Shown: positions 42,637 through 52,541, counted from the first letter of the stretch. The stretch is 64,000 nucleotides of DNA from an uncultured Anaeromusa sp. (GCF_963676855.1 NZ_OY781460.1:3075501-3139500), one strand, 5' to 3'. A program made the numbers and translations. Notes: generated from the sequence alone by a model not told the origin.

Positions 42637-44007
42637 TTATTGTAACACAGCGGCCAATGCTTCCGCTACCTGCCTAACACCAATATACTCAGCTTCCGCT
42701 TTGCGCTGTTTTAACGCTGTCAGGTTGCCTGCAGGCAACACAAACCGGCGAAAACCCATTTTCCACGCCTCCTGAATACGCAACTCCGCCCGAGGAACCA
42801 TGCGTATTTCTCCGGTCAAACCAACTTCTCCCATCACCACCGTATGTGGATCAACAGGACGATTGCGAAAACTGGAAGCGATGGCCACTGCAACTGCCAA
42901 GTCCGCTGCAGGCTCCGCCATGCGGATGCCGCCGATCGTGTTGACATATACATCCTGATCTCCCAGCACCATGCCAACTCGTTTTTCCAAGACTGCCAGC
43001 AGAAGCAGCGTTCGATTGTAGTCAAAACCGGCTGCTGTCCGCCGCGGCATGCCAAAGCAAGTAGTGCTGACAAGAGCCTGCACTTCGAGTAACAGTGGCC
43101 GAACGCCCTCTAGGTGCGCCAAGACGACGGATCCCGGCGAATTAACAGGCCGCTCCGCCAGCAGCACGGCTGAAGGATTTTCCACCTCGACCAACCCGTC
43201 TTCTTCCATGGCAAAAAGACCGCTTTCCTGAGTAGAGCCAAACCGATTCTTAATGGCCCGCAGCACGCGGAAAGTGTAACTGCGCTCCCCTTCAAAATAC
43301 AACACCACGTCCACCATATGCTCCAACAAGCGCGGCCCGGCAATTTGACCGTCCTTCGTTACATGGCCGATAATAGCGATGGAAATACCTTCCTCCTTAG
43401 CTAGCCGCAACAGCCTGCCTGTACATTCGCGCACTTGACCAACACTACCGGGCGCACTGGGAAGTTCCGGACAATACATAGTCTGAATAGAATCTATCAC
43501 CAATAAAGCCGGTTTGCACTCCTGCGCTGTACGCAAAACATCATCCAAGCGAGTCTCGTTCTGCACCCATAAACGCGGCTGCAGACGCCCCAATCGTTCG
43601 GCCCGCATTCTAGTTTGCGCCGCCGACTCCTCACCGGAAACATAAAGCACCGGCGCCTCACCCTGGCTTAAATGCGCCGCCACCTGTAACAGCAGCGTGG
43701 ATTTACCAATCCCCGGGTCCCCCCCCACAAGCAGCAACGAACCAGGAACCAAACCACCGCCCAGAACCCGGTCCATTTCACCGCTGCCGGTAGACATGCG
43801 AGGCAGCGCGCTGATATCGACTTCGGTAATCGGACATGGCCGGGATACTGCCGCAGTGACACTTCCCAACCCAGGCCGGCTAGCTTCTTTGCGGAGCACT
43901 TCCTCACTAAAAGAGTTCCACGCCTCGCACTCTGGACATTTTCCCAGCCACTTGCTAGAATCATAGCCGCAAGTCTGACATACATAGCGAATTTTATCTT
44001 TTGCCAT
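42637..44007 (-). CDS. radA: DNA repair protein RadA (Sms)
   Basis: Recombination-associated DnaB-type helicase. 456 residues: N-terminal zinc finger CQTCGYDSSKWLGKCPEC, Walker A GGDPGIGKSTL near residue 94, the RadA-specific KNRFG motif (AIKNRFGSTQE), and a C-terminal Lon-protease-like domain with MGEVGLTGEIR. Lies directly upstream of yacL; the usual disA between them is absent. Confidence 0.96.
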   Translation of the reverse strand: MAKDKIRYVCQTCGYDSSKWLGKCPECEAWNSFSEEVLRKEASRPGLGSVTAAVSRPCPITEVDISALPRMSTGSGEMDRVLGGGLVPGSLLLVGGDPGIGKSTLLLQVAAHLSQGEAPVLYVSGEESAAQTRMRAERLGRLQPRLWVQNETRLDDVLRTAQECKPALLVIDSIQTMYCPELPSAPGSVGQVRECTGRLLRLAKEEGISIAIIGHVTKDGQIAGPRLLEHMVDVVLYFEGERSYTFRVLRAIKNRFGSTQESGLFAMEEDGLVEVENPSAVLLAERPVNSPGSVVLAHLEGVRPLLLEVQALVSTTCFGMPRRTAAGFDYNRTLLLLAVLEKRVGMVLGDQDVYVNTIGGIRMAEPAADLAVAVAIASSFRNRPVDPHTVVMGEVGLTGEIRMVPRAELRIQEAWKMGFRRFVLPAGNLTALKQRKAEAEYIGVRQVAEALAAVLQ

Positions 44008-44044
44008 TACTCTTAATTGCCTCCCTGGCGCCTGCTAAAAAATA

Positions 44045-44083
44045 TCGAAAGCACTTTGGATACGCCATACCCAAAGTGCTTTC
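44045..44083 (-). terminator. Terminator between clpC and radA
   Basis: A 14-bp perfect stem CGAAAGCACTTTGG / CCAAAGTGCTTTCG with an 11-base loop, followed by ATATTTTTTAG on the minus strand. It separates the ctsR operon from radA. Confidence 0.85.
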
Positions 44084-44132
44084 GCGTCGCCCGGCGTCAT
44101 TTCCTGCTACGAAAACCGAGTAAATACCTTTT

Positions 44133-46574
44133 TTAGTTTTTTTTCGCGAAAGTCAGTTTCCCTGCTTCGTCGGCATCAACAGCGACTGTGTCACCCTCTC
44201 CGACACCCCGGCGCAACATCATCTCCGCGATTTCATCCTCTACCAGCTTCTGAATGGCTCGCCGCAACGGCCTGGCTCCATAGGTGATGTCCAGGCCTTC
44301 CTTAATCAGCTCCTCTTTCGCCTTTTCGCTGACTTCCAGGGAAATCTCATTTTCTTCTAGGCGTTTGGACACATCGGCAAGCATGATTTCAACAATCTGT
44401 TTAAGCTCTTCATCGTTCAGGCTTGAGAATACAATCAGCTCGTCAATACGGTTCAAAAATTCCGGCCGGAACAGTTTTTTCACTTCTTCCAGCACGCGTT
44501 TCTTGCCTTCGCTATCGTCTTTCTTTTTCTCATTGCCTGTAACAAAGCCCATCGTCCCGCCGCCTTGACGCTGCAAATGTTTAGCGCCTACGTTGGACGT
44601 CATGATAATCACCGTATTTTTAAAATCAACCGTCCGTCCCTGACCATCGGTCAGTCGGCCGTCCTCCAGTACTTGCAGCAACATGTTGAACACATCCGGA
44701 TGGGCTTTTTCGATTTCATCCAGCAACAGCACCGCATACGGTTTGCGCCGTATTTTCTCTGTTACCTGGCCACCTTCTTCATACCCCACATAGCCAGGAG
44801 GCGCTCCTACAAGGCGGGACACCGTGTGCTTTTCCATATACTCGGACATATCCAGACGAATCATGGCGTTTTCATCGCCGAAGAGCGCTTCCGCCAAGGC
44901 GCGCGCCAGTTCGGTTTTGCCCACGCCGGTAGGTCCCAGGAAAACAAAAGAACCAATAGGCCGCTTCGGATCCTTCAACCCTGCCCGAGCGCGACGCACC
45001 GCACGAGCCACCGCCTGTACCGCCTCGTTCTGACCGATAACTCGTTTATGCAAAATTTCTTCCATCTTCAACAGCCGCTCGGACTCTTCTTCCGCCAACT
45101 TTCTGACGGGAATGCCAGTCCAGCCTGCCACAACTTGGGCTATATCATCCGCTGAAACCACGATTCGCTCGCCGCCGCCCTGCTTCCAAGTGCGCTGTTT
45201 TTCTTCCAGCTGCATTTTTAAAGTTTGCTCTTGGTCCCGCAGCTTGGCCGCCTGCTCGAATTCCTGAGCAATAATGGCTGCTTCTTTTTCCGCTTGAATG
45301 CACCCTAGTTCCTTCTCTAAGCCTTTCACATCTTCCGGTTTAGAAAACGCTCCTAAGCGCACCCGCGAAGCCGCCTCGTCCATCAAATCAATGGCCTTAT
45401 CCGGTAAATACCGGTCAGAGATATAACGATGAGACAGTTTTACCGCCGCCTCAATGGCTTCATCCGTGATTTTGGCTCGATGAAAAGCTTCATACCGATC
45501 CCGAATTCCCTTCAAAATGGCAATGGCGTCCTCCACGCTGGGTTCGCCGACATTCACTGGCTGAAAACGCCGTTCCAATGCCGCATCCTTCTCAATATGC
45601 TTTTTATATTCTGACAACGTTGTCGCACCGATCACCTGAATCTCGCCGCGAGCCAGGGCCGGTTTTAAAATATTGGCAGCATCAATAGCTCCTTCAGCGC
45701 CGCCAGCTCCCACCAACGTATGCAATTCGTCAATAAATAAAAGGACATTGCCGGCTTCGCGCACTTCGTCCACCACTTTGCGCACGCGATCTTCAAATTC
45801 ACCGCGATATTTCGTACCGGCCACCATGGCCGCCATATCTAAAGAGATAAGCCGTTTGGCCCGCAACGTCTCCGGCACCTTGGCGTCAACAATCCGCTGC
45901 GCCAACCCTTCCGCCACCGCGGTCTTGCCTACACCAGGTTCGCCAATCAACACGGGATTATTTTTAGTCCGCCGACTAAGAATCTGCAGCACCCGCTCAA
46001 TTTCACCGCTGCGTCCAATAACCGGGTCAATCTTCCCGTTTTTCGCCAGTTGATTTAAATCCCGCCCGAATTCATCAAGCAGCGGCGTATCTGTTTCCTC
46101 GTCTTCCACCGCCTGAGCATGAGCGTTGCCGGAAGCGTAAAAACCGCCGCCCAAAAGTTCCATCACTCGTTGCCGAACCTGTCCCAAGTCCGCCCCTAAG
46201 GCAGTAAGAACCTGAGCCGCCACACCTTCACCTTCTCGGATCAGGCCTAAAAGAATATGCTCGGTGCCGACATACTGATGCCCCAGACGCAAAGCCTCTT
46301 CCACCGATAATTCGATGACTTTTTTGGCACGCGGCGTATAGCTGATGTCCCGGCTGGTGCCGTCGCCGCGCCCTATGGTTTCTTCCACCTGGCGGCGAAT
46401 GCGCTCCAAATTGATATTCAGGGAGGTCAATGCTCGTGAAGCCACGCCTTCCCCTTCATGCAGCAGACCCAAAAGCAAATGCTCTGTGCCAATGTAATCG
46501 TGGCCCAAGCGAATGGCTTCCTGCTGCGCCAGCATCAATACGCGTCTGGCGCGCTCTGTAAAACGACTCAACAT
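44133..46574 (-). CDS. clpC: ATP-dependent Clp protease ATPase ClpC
   Basis: HSP100 unfoldase that feeds ClpP and degrades McsB-phosphorylated proteins. 813 residues: N-domain with two Clp repeats ([20 protein letters not shown] and [20 protein letters not shown]), NBD1 Walker A GEPGVGKT near 211, a UVR-containing middle domain, and NBD2 Walker A GPTGVGKT near 550. AAGGAGG precedes the ATG. Last gene of ctsR-mcsA-mcsB-clpC. Confidence 0.98.
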   Translation of the reverse strand: MLSRFTERARRVLMLAQQEAIRLGHDYIGTEHLLLGLLHEGEGVASRALTSLNINLERIRRQVEETIGRGDGTSRDISYTPRAKKVIELSVEEALRLGHQYVGTEHILLGLIREGEGVAAQVLTALGADLGQVRQRVMELLGGGFYASGNAHAQAVEDEETDTPLLDEFGRDLNQLAKNGKIDPVIGRSGEIERVLQILSRRTKNNPVLIGEPGVGKTAVAEGLAQRIVDAKVPETLRAKRLISLDMAAMVAGTKYRGEFEDRVRKVVDEVREAGNVLLFIDELHTLVGAGGAEGAIDAANILKPALARGEIQVIGATTLSEYKKHIEKDAALERRFQPVNVGEPSVEDAIAILKGIRDRYEAFHRAKITDEAIEAAVKLSHRYISDRYLPDKAIDLMDEAASRVRLGAFSKPEDVKGLEKELGCIQAEKEAAIIAQEFEQAAKLRDQEQTLKMQLEEKQRTWKQGGGERIVVSADDIAQVVAGWTGIPVRKLAEEESERLLKMEEILHKRVIGQNEAVQAVARAVRRARAGLKDPKRPIGSFVFLGPTGVGKTELARALAEALFGDENAMIRLDMSEYMEKHTVSRLVGAPPGYVGYEEGGQVTEKIRRKPYAVLLLDEIEKAHPDVFNMLLQVLEDGRLTDGQGRTVDFKNTVIIMTSNVGAKHLQRQGGGTMGFVTGNEKKKDDSEGKKRVLEEVKKLFRPEFLNRIDELIVFSSLNDEELKQIVEIMLADVSKRLEENEISLEVSEKAKEELIKEGLDITYGARPLRRAIQKLVEDEIAEMMLRRGVGEGDTVAVDADEAGKLTFAKKN

Positions 46575-46607
46575 TGTAACTACCTCCTTAAAAATAAAAT
46601 CTTTTTT

Positions 46608-47687
46608 CTATTGACCGCTCTCTGGTTCCTGCGCCAGCGTATGACGAATAACTTCTGCCCGCAGTGCCGCTCGTTCCTGGGCTGTCATGGTTTCCTTCCC
46701 TGCCAAAGAATGAAGGAATCCCGGACGAGTCTTAACCAATAAGCTATGCAGCACTGCTTTTTCCACACCTGTCACAATCCCTAGATCCAACCCCAATGAT
46801 ACATCACTGAGCAACCGCAGCGCTTCTTCTCCCGTCATGCTACGAGCATGACACATGACACCATAAGCCCGCCAAACGCGATCAGCCAAAGAATCTTCCG
46901 CCTGCTCCAACAACCGCAGCCTGGCCTGACGCTCATGATGCACCATATGTTGCACAACGCCATTCAGATTGGCGATAATCTCTTCTTCTTTCGGCCCCAA
47001 TGTCAGTTGATTGGAAACTTGAAATAAATTGCCAGCGGCTTCTGTTCCTTCTCCATAAAGGCCACGCACCGCAAGGCCCAACTGCGTAGCTGCCGAAATC
47101 ACCCGACTGGCCTGCTTCGTCATAACCAACGCCGGCAGATGCAGCATGACTGACGCGCGCAAGCCGGTGCCTAAATTAGTCGGGCATGATGCCAGATAGC
47201 CCAAATCTTCGCGAAAAGCGACCTCTTCACGGCTTTCTAACAGATCATCTACCTCATTAGCCTGAGCTAGGCATTGTTCCAAATTCAACCCCGGCGCCAC
47301 GGCTTGAATGCGCAAGTGATCTTCTTCATTCACCATAATACTTACGGCGCCTTCCCATCCTACCACCAAGGCGCGCCCTGCAGCGCACTGAGCAAAATCT
47401 GGACTTGCCAGATGCTTTTCTACTAAAATTTTCCGCTCCAACTTTGATAAATTCTCCAGCGGCACAAACACATACGCCGCTTCATTCTCCTGATTTAGCT
47501 GCGGCAGCGCTTCTTTTACTACGTTTAACACCTGCTGCAGTATCGCCTCATCAGCGCGGGTAGGAAACGCAAAGCGTTGAAAATTCCGTGCCAGCCGCAC
47601 TCGACTGGATAGCGCAATATCTCCCTCCGGCCCAGAAAGGGTTCCCCAGGCACTGCGAGGGCTGCGCAATAATTCCTGCCAATTCAT
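46608..47687 (-). CDS. mcsB: Protein arginine kinase McsB
   Basis: Phosphorylates arginine residues to mark proteins for ClpCP. 359 residues from MNWQELLRSPRSAW. SSRVRLARN, the phosphagen-kinase-type catalytic block SCPTNLGTGLRASVMLHLP, and LFQVSNQLTLG are conserved. The frame extends 32 codons upstream into mcsA; I reject this because AAGGTGG is 8 bases before the chosen ATG. Confidence 0.95.
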   Translation of the reverse strand: MNWQELLRSPRSAWGTLSGPEGDIALSSRVRLARNFQRFAFPTRADEAILQQVLNVVKEALPQLNQENEAAYVFVPLENLSKLERKILVEKHLASPDFAQCAAGRALVVGWEGAVSIMVNEEDHLRIQAVAPGLNLEQCLAQANEVDDLLESREEVAFREDLGYLASCPTNLGTGLRASVMLHLPALVMTKQASRVISAATQLGLAVRGLYGEGTEAAGNLFQVSNQLTLGPKEEEIIANLNGVVQHMVHHERQARLRLLEQAEDSLADRVWRAYGVMCHARSMTGEEALRLLSDVSLGLDLGIVTGVEKAVLHSLLVKTRPGFLHSLAGKETMTAQERAALRAEVIRHTLAQEPESGQ

Positions 47688-47700
47688 GCCGTGCACCACC

Positions 47701-48210
47701 TTATCCACGCTGCCCTTGCACCTCAAGGCTGCGTATTTCATCTCGTAAGCGAGCCGCTTCTTCATATTCTTCCTGTCGCACATGATGTTCCAATTGCTGC
47801 CTCAGCCCTTGAATGCGCCGTCGTATTTGCAAGGCAGCGCCTGTATGAAGCGGCACTTTGCCATTATGCTGGGCTGTGCCGTGAATGCGGCGTACCATTG
47901 GCCCCAATTTTTCCTCAAAGGCGTCAAAACAGCCACTACAACCAAAGGTCCCCTTGTGGCTAAACTCCTCATACGTCAAACCGCAGGCAAGGCAGCGCAA
48001 TGTTTCTTCCTGCATTTCCTCCGGCTGTGACACAGCCAAGAGCAGCTTAAGAAAATCCTCCGCCCCCGCCGGATCGTTTAAAGCCAACACCGAAAGAGCT
48101 GGCTGCCCTTGAGCGCAAACTTCACAAAAATGATGTTCTTCCTTTTCTGAGCCCATCATCTGCACAATGCGAATCGTCGCCGGACGTTTGCCGCAATTCT
48201 CGCACAACAT
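47701..48210 (-). CDS. mcsA: McsA, activator of McsB
   Basis: 169 residues with three pairs of CxxC zinc knuckles (CENC, CEVC, CLAC, CSGC) and a C-terminal UVR domain (YEEAARLRDEIRSLE). Activates McsB and modulates CtsR. Start codon overlaps the ctsR stop by one base. Confidence 0.94.
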   Translation of the reverse strand: MLCENCGKRPATIRIVQMMGSEKEEHHFCEVCAQGQPALSVLALNDPAGAEDFLKLLLAVSQPEEMQEETLRCLACGLTYEEFSHKGTFGCSGCFDAFEEKLGPMVRRIHGTAQHNGKVPLHTGAALQIRRRIQGLRQQLEHHVRQEEYEEAARLRDEIRSLEVQGQRG

Positions 48211-48665
48211 TACATTCCCTCCTCACGAGGTAAATCCGCCAAACGTTGCAACACATTCCGCAACAAGCGGCCTCGCTCTTCATCGTCCAGACGTTCGGCA
48301 AATTGCATCATAAAGTAGCGCACAATCGCCGCTTCTCTTTCACTCAACAACTGATGCTGCTCCCACTGGCGAATACGCCACTGCACTTCCTCTTGCGACC
48401 AAGCTTCCTCCGGCGGCGTCGGCAACTCCGCCAGCACCGGCAGCGCCAACTTGGCAATACGCACAAAGCCGCCGGAACCACGGCGGGATTCTACAATAAA
48501 GCCTCGTTCCATCGTAAAGCGAGTACCCAGCACATACGTAACCTGTGAAGGAGCGCAAGCAATTTCTTCTGCTATTTCACTGCGCCGCACGACAATGATA
48601 TCACCGCTACCTGCAGCCAATTTTCGTAAAATAAAACGTTCAATGGCATCTGCCAAATTCCCCAT
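48210..48665 (-). CDS. ctsR: Heat-shock repressor CtsR
   Basis: 151 residues from MGNLADAIERFI, AAGGAGG 9 bases upstream. N-terminal winged helix with the conserved glycine-rich wing ESRRGSGGFVRI, C-terminal dimerisation domain. It should repress its own operon through the TTTGACT heptads found in the promoter. Confidence 0.95.
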   Translation of the reverse strand: MGNLADAIERFILRKLAAGSGDIIVVRRSEIAEEIACAPSQVTYVLGTRFTMERGFIVESRRGSGGFVRIAKLALPVLAELPTPPEEAWSQEEVQWRIRQWEQHQLLSEREAAIVRYFMMQFAERLDDEERGRLLRNVLQRLADLPREEGM

Positions 48666-48726
48666 GCTGCAGCGCCTCCTTTTTCGTAAAACGCGCACTT
48701 CTTTTCACAAAAGCACTGTTTCATCT

Positions 48727-48764
48727 TTTGACTTTATTCTATTTGACTATTTGACTTTGTGCAA
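48727..48764 (-). promoter_or_regulatory. ctsR operon promoter with embedded CtsR heptads
   Basis: TTGCAC (48759-48764), 17-base spacer, TAGAAT (48736-48741) on the minus strand. AGTCAAA heptads occur at 48750-48756, 48742-48748 and 48727-48733. The first two fill the -35/-10 spacer with 8-base periodicity, the third lies just past the -10. The published CtsR box has heptads 10 bases apart. Confidence 0.75.
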
Positions 48765-48787
48765 GTAATTTTTTGAGCGGTTAATAA

Positions 48788-48813
48788 TAAAAAGAGGGCT
48801 TACGCCCTCTTTT
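48788..48813 (-). terminator. Terminator after fprA
   Basis: AAAAAGAGGGC / GCCCTCTTTTT with a GTAA loop and T-rich tail, six bases after the fprA stop. It can act on both strands. Confidence 0.85.
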
Positions 48814-48818
48814 TATAT

Positions 48819-50015
48819 TCAATCTTTGCGATTGGCTTCTTTCACTTTTTCACCGAACTGCTGTCCAAACTCAAAACACTGCTGCAGTTCCGCCTTATCA
48901 GCAGTCCATTTCAAGAAAAGACTAGGCCGAGCTGCTGTAATGCCGCTGGCAGCCAAACCTGCTTCCAGCTTTTCCTGGGCGCCGCCATTCCAGCCGTATG
49001 CACCAAAAGCGCCTCCCAGCTTGTTTTGCGGTTTTAGACCTTGCAGATAGGATGCCGCCGCAGCCATGGTCGCCAAGGGCCCGCTATTAATTGCCGAAGA
49101 GCCTAAAATAACTCCGCCGGTTTCTAAGACCGCCAACGCTACATCGCTTAATTCCGTAGTAGAAATGCGCATCAGCCGCACCTCCACGCCAGTCGATGCC
49201 ACACCGTCCAAAATACGCCGAGCCATCTGCTCCGTACTGCCCCACATCGTATCATACACAATCACGACGCGATCACGGTTTTGACCGCTGCCCCAGCGTT
49301 TATATGCAGCCAAAACATCTTTGATATGGCTGCGCCAAATTACCCCATGACTAGGCGCAATCATATTCAGAGGCAAGCTGCTCACTTTATCCAGGGCCCG
49401 CACGACCAATTTTCCGAAAGGCATCAGAATATTAGCGTAGTATTTGGCCGCTTCATATATAGCCACAGGCAATTCATTTTCGTCATCAAAGCGCTTGCTT
49501 GTGCAATAATGCTGACCAAACGCATCGTTAGAGAAGAGAATATTCTCCCCTTCCATAAAGGTAGCCATAGAATCCGGCCAATGCAGCATCGGCAACGGCA
49601 CGAAATGCAGCTTGTTGCGGCCAATATCCAGTACATCACCTTGCTTAACCGTCATAAAGTCATATTCCTTGCCATAGTACTTTATGACTTCCTCCCGGCC
49701 TTGGTTGGTCAGCACCACCTTAGCCTGCGGTGCCCGCTCCATCAGCTTAGGCAGCGAGCCGGAATGATCCGGTTCCACATGGTTTGTAATTACATAATCA
49801 ATCTTGGAGGGATCGACGATCTGGCTGATGCGTTCCAATAACTCCTCCGTATAGGGAGCCTTAACATTGTCAATCAAGCAGATCTTTTCATCAACTATTA
49901 AATAAGAGTTATACGTAACCCCCCGCGGCGTATTGTAGCCATGAAAATCACGTAAGTTCCAATCTACAGCGCCTACATAATATACTCCACGAGCAATTTC
50001 AATTTGATTCAGCAT
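48819..50015 (-). CDS. Flavo-diiron protein (FprA family)
   Basis: Reduces O2 to water and/or NO to N2O in anaerobes. 398 residues from MLNQIEIARGVYYVG; the frame is open nine codons further upstream but AAGGGGG favours this ATG. The lactamase-like domain has the diiron ligands in HVEPDHSG, HWPDSM, FSNDAFGQHY and PSHGVIW. The flavodoxin domain starts VIVYDTMWGSTEQMA. Likely co-transcribed with fabK, 39 bases upstream. Protects an anaerobe from oxygen. Confidence 0.94.
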   Translation of the reverse strand: MLNQIEIARGVYYVGAVDWNLRDFHGYNTPRGVTYNSYLIVDEKICLIDNVKAPYTEELLERISQIVDPSKIDYVITNHVEPDHSGSLPKLMERAPQAKVVLTNQGREEVIKYYGKEYDFMTVKQGDVLDIGRNKLHFVPLPMLHWPDSMATFMEGENILFSNDAFGQHYCTSKRFDDENELPVAIYEAAKYYANILMPFGKLVVRALDKVSSLPLNMIAPSHGVIWRSHIKDVLAAYKRWGSGQNRDRVVIVYDTMWGSTEQMARRILDGVASTGVEVRLMRISTTELSDVALAVLETGGVILGSSAINSGPLATMAAAASYLQGLKPQNKLGGAFGAYGWNGGAQEKLEAGLAASGITAARPSLFLKWTADKAELQQCFEFGQQFGEKVKEANRKD

Positions 50016-50054
50016 TCCCTTTTCCCCCTTGTAACCTAGCAATCTTTCTTGAGC

Positions 50055-50993
50055 TTAAAGCAGCGACGGTGCACGCTGCAAAGACTCTTTGGCACCGCTC
50101 ATAATTTCACTGATGATTTCCGCAGCAGGCTGAACCCGTTTCAGCGGCAACAGACTCTGTCCAGCTTGAACCATGCCTTGTTCCACATCGCCGTCTACGG
50201 CCGCTTTGCGGTTGGTGCCTGTCGCCAATTTTTCCAATTCTTCTTTGGGATGATGTTTATACTCCATAGAAATAAACATATCGGTAAACTGGTTGCGAAC
50301 ACCGCGCACCGCATGGCCAATCGTTTGTCCTGTTACCACCGAATCCGTATCAGCTGCTTCAATCAACCGTTGTTTGAAATTCGGATGCACTGCGCATTCT
50401 TCCGCCAACATAAACCGAGTGCCAATCTGTACGCCCGCAGCTCCCATCACCAAGGCCGCCGCCAAACCCCGCCCGTCAGCAAAACCGCCAGCCACGATAA
50501 CCGGCAAAGAAACCTCGGGAATAACCTGCGTCATCAAAGCCATGGTCGTCAGCACGCCGATATGGCCGCCAGCTTCCATGCCTTCTACAACAATAGCATC
50601 AGCGCCAGCCGCTTCCACGCGTTTAGCCAATTTCACATTCGGCACTACAGGAATTTTTTTAACGCCAGCTTCTTTCAGACGTTCAAAAAAAGGTACCGGA
50701 TTACCGGCGCCAAGAGTCACAAAAGCAACTTTTTCCCGGCAGACAACCTCTATCAACTCTTCTTTATTGGCAGCCATAAGCTGCACATTTACGCCGAAAG
50801 GCTTATTGGTCAACCGTCTCGCGTCGCGAATCTGCTCTTCAAGCCACTCGGCCGACCGTCCGCCAGAAGCAATAATTCCCGCTCCGCCAGCTTCCGAAAC
50901 GGCAGCTGCCAAACGAGCTTCCGAAACCCAAGCCATACCGCCTTGTAAAATTGGGTATTGGATACCTAATAGTTGCGTCAATCTTGTTGTCAT
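50055..50993 (-). CDS. fabK: Enoyl-ACP reductase II (FabK-like)
   Basis: FMN-dependent TIM-barrel enzyme of fatty-acid elongation. 312 residues. ILQGGMAWVSEARLAAAVSEAGG, VVEGMEAGGHIG with the flavin-contact histidine, and GAAGVQIGTRFMLAEEC are typical. Nitronate monooxygenases share the fold, so the substrate is not certain; no other fab genes are in this window. AAAGGAG precedes the ATG. Confidence 0.85.
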   Translation of the reverse strand: MTTRLTQLLGIQYPILQGGMAWVSEARLAAAVSEAGGAGIIASGGRSAEWLEEQIRDARRLTNKPFGVNVQLMAANKEELIEVVCREKVAFVTLGAGNPVPFFERLKEAGVKKIPVVPNVKLAKRVEAAGADAIVVEGMEAGGHIGVLTTMALMTQVIPEVSLPVIVAGGFADGRGLAAALVMGAAGVQIGTRFMLAEECAVHPNFKQRLIEAADTDSVVTGQTIGHAVRGVRNQFTDMFISMEYKHHPKEELEKLATGTNRKAAVDGDVEQGMVQAGQSLLPLKRVQPAAEIISEIMSGAKESLQRAPSLL

Positions 50994-51134
50994 CTTCAGA
51001 CTCTCCTTTGGCTCATAGAACCATTATTTTAATATTTTCTTACCTTGAATTTCACAATTGATTGCAAAATTCCTGCATACTAAGCAGTAAATCAACAAAC
51101 ATGGCCAAAAAATTATTCGCCCTTTGAAAAAAGC

Positions 51135-51163
51135 TTTACAAGCGCATATATCGTCTCTATAAT
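51135..51163 (+). promoter_or_regulatory. Promoter of the speD-like gene
   Basis: TTTACA (51135-51140), 17-base spacer, perfect TATAAT (51158-51163) on the plus strand. The leader is about 105 bases and includes a CAACG/CGTTG hairpin (51232-51252) before a weak ribosome site (AAAGTGAGTG). The rest of 50994-51134 has no strong minus-strand promoter for fabK. Confidence 0.8.
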
Positions 51164-51276
51164 GAAAAATCATGCATAGCTGTATGCTGACGCTTTTTTC
51201 TCGGACATCTTTTCAGTAGATCTTGTTCTTACAACGGCAAAGCCAAACGTTGCAAAGAGAAAGTGAGTGAACTCGA

Positions 51277-51732
51277 ATGACTGTCATCGGTAAGCACATC
51301 ACAGCCGATATGTACGGCTGCAAATTTGAGTTGCTTGATGATCGGGACTATATCAAGCAAGCCGTTTTAGCTGCTATTGCCGAAGGCCAATTAACACTTC
51401 TGCAATACATCGATCATCCTCTGACACCCCAAGGAGTCGCCGCCATTGCGCTTTTGACGGAAAGCCATCTCAGCGTACATACCTATCCGCACTTAGGCTA
51501 TGCGGCTATCGACATTTTCACTTTCGGTGAAACGGCCTTGCCAGCCAAAGCGCTGCAAACGCTGCGTCGACAATTTAAACCGACAAAACTCAAAACCACC
51601 AATATCCGCCGCGGCGATTTCGGCTCTGTCAGCGATATGAAACCAAAAACGCGCACTTTGGGCAATCCACTGCGCCGGGTCAAAGATACCAGCACGAAAT
51701 TCATCAAGTTTCTCAGCCGCTCGCGAAAGTAA
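51277..51732 (+). CDS. SpeD-family pyruvoyl decarboxylase homologue lacking the catalytic Cys
   Basis: 151 residues of the class 1B AdoMet decarboxylase fold. The self-cleavage site TESHLSVHTYP places Ser63 and His68 where the pyruvoyl group and processing His are expected. The catalytic Cys83 of characterised enzymes (in FTCG) is Phe here (FTFGE). The C-terminus is about 20-25 residues longer than usual and strongly basic, ending FIKFLSRSRK. SpeD homologues repurposed as pyruvoyl ornithine or arginine decarboxylases are known, so the substrate should not be assumed to be AdoMet. No speE is adjacent. Own promoter and terminator. Confidence 0.85.
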   Translation: MTVIGKHITADMYGCKFELLDDRDYIKQAVLAAIAEGQLTLLQYIDHPLTPQGVAAIALLTESHLSVHTYPHLGYAAIDIFTFGETALPAKALQTLRRQFKPTKLKTTNIRRGDFGSVSDMKPKTRTLGNPLRRVKDTSTKFIKFLSRSRK

Positions 51733-51745
51733 TCCTTAAGCTGCT

Positions 51746-51772
51746 AAGCGCCTCGCCAGAGGCGCTTTTTTT
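51746..51772 (+). terminator. Terminator after the speD-like gene
   Basis: AAGCGCCTC / GAGGCGCTT with GCCA loop and a run of seven T residues on the plus strand. Confidence 0.9.
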
Positions 51773-51842
51773 ATACCTCATTTCCGCGCCTCGCACCTTG
51801 TCAACCCTTATCTGTTTACTCTACAATTTGCAGTCTTTTTCC

Positions 51843-52448
51843 TTAGTTGCTTATTTCTTCATAACCATCTACCAGAACCGCTACTTTGCCAGTCTTCGGA
51901 TCAAAAAGCAAGCCGTGAATCGGCACATCGATCGGCACTAACGGATTGCTGCGGATCGCGGCAACAGTCTGCTTTACATTCTCCACAGGATTATGGAATT
52001 GATCCACCCAATGCTCCAAATCGCCTTCAATCATCTTGATTGCGCTGGGATGAACGCCTCGGGCAATCATCTTTGCCTTCAGGTCCTGTGACGTGCTATG
52101 CGCCATACCGCAGTCCTCATGGCCAATCACCATGATTTCCTGCACACCCAGTTCATAAATGGCAATAAGCAAGCTGCGCACAACGGCCCCAAAAGGTCCT
52201 GTCACCGTATTGCCGGCAGTTTTAATCACTTTGGCCTGACCGCGTTCGATGCCTAAAGCCGGTTCTAAAAAATCCACCAACCGCGTATCCATACAAGTAA
52301 AGATTGCTAATTGCCGATTCGGATATTTACTGACTTCTCCTGCACCACAAGGACAGCCTTCTTCGTTCGTATGGCACTCACAATACGCCTGCGGCAGACT
52401 ATGTACAAACTGTTTATTAGCCCCCAGAACCTGTTCTAGCATCGTCAT
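51843..52448 (-). CDS. Beta-class carbonic anhydrase with N-terminal cysteine cluster
   Basis: Interconverts CO2 and bicarbonate. 201 residues. Zinc ligands are Cys52 with Asp54/Arg56 (CMDTR), His110 and Cys113 (HEDCGM). Unusual is an N-terminal insert CECHTNEEGCPCG with Cys23, Cys25, His26, Cys32 and Cys34, which could hold an extra metal or a disulfide. AGGAGGG precedes the ATG. It lies alone between the speD-like gene and tatD. Confidence 0.93.
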   Translation of the reverse strand: MTMLEQVLGANKQFVHSLPQAYCECHTNEEGCPCGAGEVSKYPNRQLAIFTCMDTRLVDFLEPALGIERGQAKVIKTAGNTVTGPFGAVVRSLLIAIYELGVQEIMVIGHEDCGMAHSTSQDLKAKMIARGVHPSAIKMIEGDLEHWVDQFHNPVENVKQTVAAIRSNPLVPIDVPIHGLLFDPKTGKVAVLVDGYEEISN

Positions 52449-52541
52449 AAGAATCCCTCCTGCGAATCATCTTCCACTCACATTGTCTCTTACCTAGAAG
52501 GGCATCGTCAAGAGCGCTGAAAAAAGTTGCATTATACTGAC

